Below, piece after piece: positions 1-5,085 of a DNA stretch of 5,085 nucleotides. Position numbers and translations under genes: made by a program. The stretch's first letter is position 1. Each line of letters begins with the position of its first letter. Origin of the DNA: Planctomycetota bacterium (GTDB taxonomy: Bacteria; Planctomycetota; UBA1135; GCA-002686595); contig SCVU01000633.1 of assembly GCA_004296785.1 (NCBI GenBank), forward strand, positions 1-5,085, given 5' to 3'. Below the pieces are notes generated by a model. That model saw only the letters and a program-made list of their open reading frames with translations, was not told where the DNA came from and did not search any database.

Positions 1-720
1 CGCGATGTCGCTGTCGATCTCGCTCTGCCCGGTCTTGAACGCGCCGCACACGGTGAAGACGAGGTTGTTGCTCTTGACCGTGCGCGAGCGCGTGTCGGGC
101 ACCGCCGTCAGCACGTTGACGCGGTCGCCGACGCGCATTTGGAACGTGTCGTACAGCTTCTTGCCGACCAGCACGCCGCGGTACGCGACGCCGTCGTCGG
201 GCAGCCCCGGCGGCGGCTCGAACGGGTTGTCGAGGTCGCGCACGCCGTGGCGCGCGCTCGACGGATCGGTGCGGACGCGCTCGAGCGCGGAGCGCAGCGT
301 CGTCACGCCGTACTCGCGCTCGACGTCGATGCCGACGAGCTGCACGACCGGCACGTTGCCGGTCTCCGGGTGGCTGTAGTAGACCTCGGCGACCTCGGTC
401 TGCGCGCCGCGCGGCGAGATCATCCCGCCCCACACGAGGCGCGGCGCGGCGTCGACGACGCGCGGATCGGCGCGCACGATGTCGAGCAGCGGCTCCGGGT
501 CGCGCGGCGGCACCGCGCGGTCGGCGCGCGCGAGGTGGATCGGCGTGATCACGAGGTCGGAGAGCCCGCCGCGGATCGCCGCGCGATGCTCGTCGAGGAA
601 CCCCGTCATGATCGACAGGATCATGATCAGCGCGCCGACGCCGACGGTGATCCCGACGATGCCGATCAGGTTCGTGCGCCGCGCGGTCAGGTAGCGCCAG
701 GAGAGGAAGAGCTTGTACAC
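1..720 (-). CDS. LolC/LolE-family ABC transporter permease, N-terminal part (runs off left edge)
   Basis: Inner-membrane subunit of a lipoprotein-releasing or MacB-like ABC transporter; in the Lol system it takes lipoproteins from the inner membrane and passes them to LolA. The frame is open for 240 codons from a GTG at 720 to the window edge. The N-terminus reads MYKLFLSWRYL, followed by a basic patch (RR at 14-15) and one long hydrophobic segment at about 18-42 ending in MTGF, the usual LolC/E layout. Residues about 45-240 form the start of the large periplasmic domain. There VLVGKKLYDTF (183-193), MRVGDRV (195-201) and FTVCGAFKTGQSEIDSD (222-238) resemble the LolC segments 'GKELA..LGLKVGD' and 'V.GIF.TG..E.DS'. 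The three C-terminal membrane helices lie outside the window. It begins 4 bases after the lysS stop, so it is probably an operon partner. A LolD-type ATPase gene would be expected beyond the left edge. LolC, LolE and generic MacB-type permeases cannot be separated from this fragment, so no symbol is given. Confidence 0.85.
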   Translation of the reverse strand, partial: MYKLFLSWRYLTARRTNLIGIVGITVGVGALIMILSIMTGFLDEHRAAIRGGLSDLVITPIHLARADRAVPPRDPEPLLDIVRADPRVVDAAPRLVWGGMISPRGAQTEVAEVYYSHPETGNVPVVQLVGIDVEREYGVTTLRSALERVRTDPSSARHGVRDLDNPFEPPPGLPDDGVAYRGVLVGKKLYDTFQMRVGDRVNVLTAVPDTRSRTVKSNNLVFTVCGAFKTGQSEIDSDIA

Positions 721-724
721 GCGG

Positions 725-2239
<1,515 letters not shown>

Positions 2240-2258
2240 CAAAGAATCGACAGCAGGG

Positions 2259-2334
2259 TGGTGGAGGATAGGGGACTCGAACCCCTGGCCTTCGCAATGC
2301 CATTGCGACGCTCTACCAACTGAGCTAATCCCCC
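2259..2334 (-). tRNA. tRNA-Ala, anticodon GGC, CCA encoded
   Basis: A complete 76-nt cloverleaf reads on the minus strand. The acceptor stem pairs GGGGGAU with AUCCUCC. The D arm is GCUC/GAGC with loop AGUUGGUA. The anticodon stem is UCGCA/UGCGA with loop AUGGCAU, placing anticodon GGC at 2301-2299. The variable loop is AGGCC, and the T arm is AGGGG/CCCCU with loop UUCGAGU. It ends with discriminator A73 and an encoded CCA (2261-2259). The single acceptor-stem wobble is G3-U70, the major identity element for alanyl-tRNA synthetase (established knowledge), which confirms alanine. It decodes GCC and GCU. The loop has A32 and U38, a combination reported as conserved in bacterial tRNA-Ala(GGC). 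The lysS ATG lies 19 bases downstream, so the two are probably in one transcript. Confidence 0.98.
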
Positions 2335-2407
2335 GGATTGTCACGCCGCCGGCGCGTCTTGCGCTCGCGCAGCGGGGCGGAAAGGATGCCGTCGCGGCGC
2401 TTGGGAG
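2335..2407. other. Spacer between beta-helix gene and tRNA-Ala, no clear signal
   Basis: This 73-base gap follows the beta-helix stop codon and precedes the 5' end of the tRNA. A tRNA promoter and a terminator for the beta-helix gene would both be expected here, but neither can be recognised. There is no U-tract after a stable hairpin, only a 12-base inverted repeat at 2360-2371 without a T run. GACAAT at 2342-2337 resembles a -10 box but sits too close to the mature tRNA end to work as its promoter. The tRNA may therefore be transcribed by read-through or from a non-sigma70-like promoter. Confidence 0.5.
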
Positions 2408-3598
2408 TCAACGCTCGCGCAAAGGCTCGGGCTCGCGCGCCGCCTGCGCGCCGAACGCGTGCGCGCCCACGCCCGCGGCCGGCGAGCCGGCGCGGACCGA
2501 CAGGTCGAGCGAGGCCGCGTCGAGGAACTGCGGATCGACGCCGTAGCGGCCGTCGCGCTCGGGCGTCGGCAGCTTCACGAGTTCGCGCGAGCGCGCGGCG
2601 TCGTCGCTGCAGGTCCACGCGTTGCGCTCGAAGCGGAACGAATCCGGCTCGGTGCCCGCGCCGACGTTGACGCCGCCGGCCGACCAGCGCGCGCGCTCGA
2701 ACACGACGAGGTTGTCGGTGAACTCGACGTTGCGGCACGGCACGAAGCGCGGGTCGCGCGTCTCCTGCAGGATGCGCAGCGCCCAGCGCTGCGGCCGGTA
2801 GAGCGTGTTGAAGCGCACCTGCGCGCCGTCGACGCCGACGCACGCGATCGGCGCGTCGCTGCCGACGAACGTGTTGCCCGCGACGGTGATCCGTGCGGCC
2901 TCGCTGCACGCGCTCGACAGCTCGGACAGCGGCGGGCGGAAGTAGTCGAGGCCGGTGCTGCCGCCGATGTTCACCGCGCGCTGGCCGGCGTGCTCGAAGC
3001 GATTGCGCTCGATGCGGATCGCGCGCGAGCCGCCCTTCGCCTGCACGCCCGACGATGTCGCGCGGTCGGCGGGATTGCGCAGCGTGCAGCGCTCGACCGC
3101 GCCGTTCGCGCAGCCGACGAGATCGATGCCGGAGCCGTTGCTGCCCCAGCGCTCGATCGTGCAGCCTTCGATCGCGAAGCCGTCGACGCCCGAGAGCTTG
3201 AGCCCGTCGCAGTTGCCCTGCGGCCCGGTGTCGCGCACGACGAGGCGGCGCAGCGCGATGCCGCGCGCCGGCGTGTCGAGCGTGCCGCCGTCGTCGATGT
3301 TGACGCCGTTGCCGGTCTGCTGCTCGAACACGAGGTCGGCGAGCTCGACGTGTTCGGCATCGCTGAGCTGGATCCCGCACGTGCCGCCGCGGATCAGCGG
3401 CGGCTGCGCGGGGTCGGCCGCGCGCAGCGCGATCGGCTGCGCGGCCGTGCCGCGCACGCCGCTGGCGACGATGCCGCCGGCGTACTCGCCCGGCGCGACG
3501 AGCAGCGTGGTGCCGGGCTTCGCGGCCGCGAGCGCCGCGCGCAGCTCGCCGCTCGTGCGAACGGTGACGTCGGCGACGAGCAGCAGAGTCGCGAGCAC
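2408..3598 (-). CDS. Right-handed parallel beta-helix protein, probably exported; function unknown
   Basis: The GTG at 3598 gives 396 residues ending at TGA (2408-2410). A short hydrophobic start (MLATLLLVA, 1-9) is followed by VRTSGELRAALAAAKPGTTL, then LVAPGEYAGG and GTAAQPIALRA. This is the capping region typical of pectate-lyase-like and PL6-like beta-helix proteins. Residues about 75-330 form repeated coils carrying turn motifs such as IEGCTIERWG, VERCTLRNP, IERNRFEHAG, VAGNTFVGSD and VRFNTLYRP. The C-terminus has GVDPQFLDAASLDLSV and AGSPAAGVGA, a common end for this fold. There are nine cysteines (74, 130, 146, 163, 171, 231, 253, 288, 330), which suits an extracytoplasmic protein. No catalytic set can be assigned: K188 recalls the Lys strand of PL6 lyases, but the expected arginine in the next coil is not seen. 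No Shine-Dalgarno precedes the GTG, and the n-region of the signal peptide is missing with this start. The gene diverges from leuS. Polysaccharide binding or cleavage is inference only. Confidence 0.82.
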   Translation of the reverse strand: MLATLLLVADVTVRTSGELRAALAAAKPGTTLLVAPGEYAGGIVASGVRGTAAQPIALRAADPAQPPLIRGGTCGIQLSDAEHVELADLVFEQQTGNGVNIDDGGTLDTPARGIALRRLVVRDTGPQGNCDGLKLSGVDGFAIEGCTIERWGSNGSGIDLVGCANGAVERCTLRNPADRATSSGVQAKGGSRAIRIERNRFEHAGQRAVNIGGSTGLDYFRPPLSELSSACSEAARITVAGNTFVGSDAPIACVGVDGAQVRFNTLYRPQRWALRILQETRDPRFVPCRNVEFTDNLVVFERARWSAGGVNVGAGTEPDSFRFERNAWTCSDDAARSRELVKLPTPERDGRYGVDPQFLDAASLDLSVRAGSPAAGVGAHAFGAQAAREPEPLRER

Positions 3599-3658
3599 GT
3601 GGGCAGCGTAGCGTTTGGTCGGCGCTGTGCGCGCGCGTATCTTGTGCGGCTCTTCACC
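3599..3658. promoter_or_regulatory. Divergent intergenic region between beta-helix gene and leuS
   Basis: These 60 bases are the only place for separate promoters of both flanking genes, unless those promoters lie inside coding sequence. They contain a possible leuS promoter and a 15-base run of strictly alternating pyrimidine and purine (3626-3640, mostly CG steps). There is no ribosome binding site of AGGAG type for either gene. On the minus strand TACGCT (3610-3605) could be a weak -10 box placing transcription at or beside the GTG at 3598, but with no supportable -35. Confidence 0.5.
3615..3643 (+). promoter_or_regulatory. Candidate sigma70-like promoter for leuS
   Basis: TTGGTC (3615-3620; 3 of 6 match TTGACA) and TATCTT (3638-3643; 4 of 6 match TATAAT) are separated by exactly 17 bases. 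Transcription would begin near 3650, leaving a leader of about 10 bases before the leuS GTG and no room for a Shine-Dalgarno sequence. The boxes are weak matches and the sequence background is GC-rich, so this is a plausible assignment rather than a firm one. Confidence 0.35.

Positions 3659-5085
<1,427 letters not shown>

Noticed and set aside
2337..2342. GACAAT (minus strand) as the -10 box of the tRNA promoter
   Set aside because: It ends two bases before the mature tRNA 5' end, so transcription would start inside the tRNA. No -35 partner is visible.
2240..2344. A 35-residue N-terminal extension of LysRS starting at 2344
   Set aside because: The extension is the tRNA-Ala gene read as protein, including the characteristic SSVGRASQ and GFESP strings. 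LysRS homology begins at the ATG at 2239.
2360..2371. Inverted repeat TGCGCGAGCGCA (minus strand) as a terminator
   Set aside because: The hairpin could form only about four base pairs with a four-base loop, and no T run follows it. Such repeats are common by chance at this base composition.
3644..3646. Upstream in-frame GTG as the leuS start
   Set aside because: It would add only VRLFT, has no ribosome binding site, and lies directly against the candidate -10 box. It cannot be excluded, but 3659 is preferred.

Overview
This is a very GC-rich window (roughly 70% G+C judged by eye, with strong G/C bias at third codon positions) from a Gram-negative-type bacterium. It carries four protein genes and one tRNA gene, and most of it is ordinary housekeeping sequence. 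Outer-membrane biology is implied by a LolC/LolE-type permease directly behind lysS. The lysS-lolC linkage is familiar from deltaproteobacterial/myxobacterial genomes. The parallel beta-helix secreted protein and the style of the permease would also fit Planctomycetota or a related uncultured lineage. I cannot decide between these from 5 kb. Three of the four protein genes appear to start with GTG, and none has a convincing Shine-Dalgarno sequence at normal spacing.

Layout. On the minus strand, reading right to left: a gene for a right-handed beta-helix protein, probably exported (3598 to 2408); a tRNA-Ala(GGC) gene with encoded CCA (2334 to 2259); lysS for a class II lysyl-tRNA synthetase (2239 to 725); and, 4 bases further on, the first 240 codons of a LolC/LolE-like ABC permease that runs off the left edge (720 to 1). 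On the plus strand, diverging from the beta-helix gene across a 60-base gap, leuS for leucyl-tRNA synthetase starts at 3659. It runs off the right edge at 5085 with about 475 codons visible.

How they fit together. leuS, lysS and tRNA-Ala all serve translation, although LysRS and tRNA-Ala are not cognate partners. The tRNA and lysS are only 19 bases apart, so they are probably co-transcribed, and tRNA 3' processing would create the 5' end of the lysS message. lysS and the permease look translationally linked. The beta-helix protein is the only gene with no assignable function and is the best target for follow-up. I see no mobile element, CRISPR array, riboswitch or convincing terminator, and no clear sign of a novel multi-gene system. 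The only non-coding stretches are short: 2335-2407, 2240-2258, 3599-3658 and 721-724.
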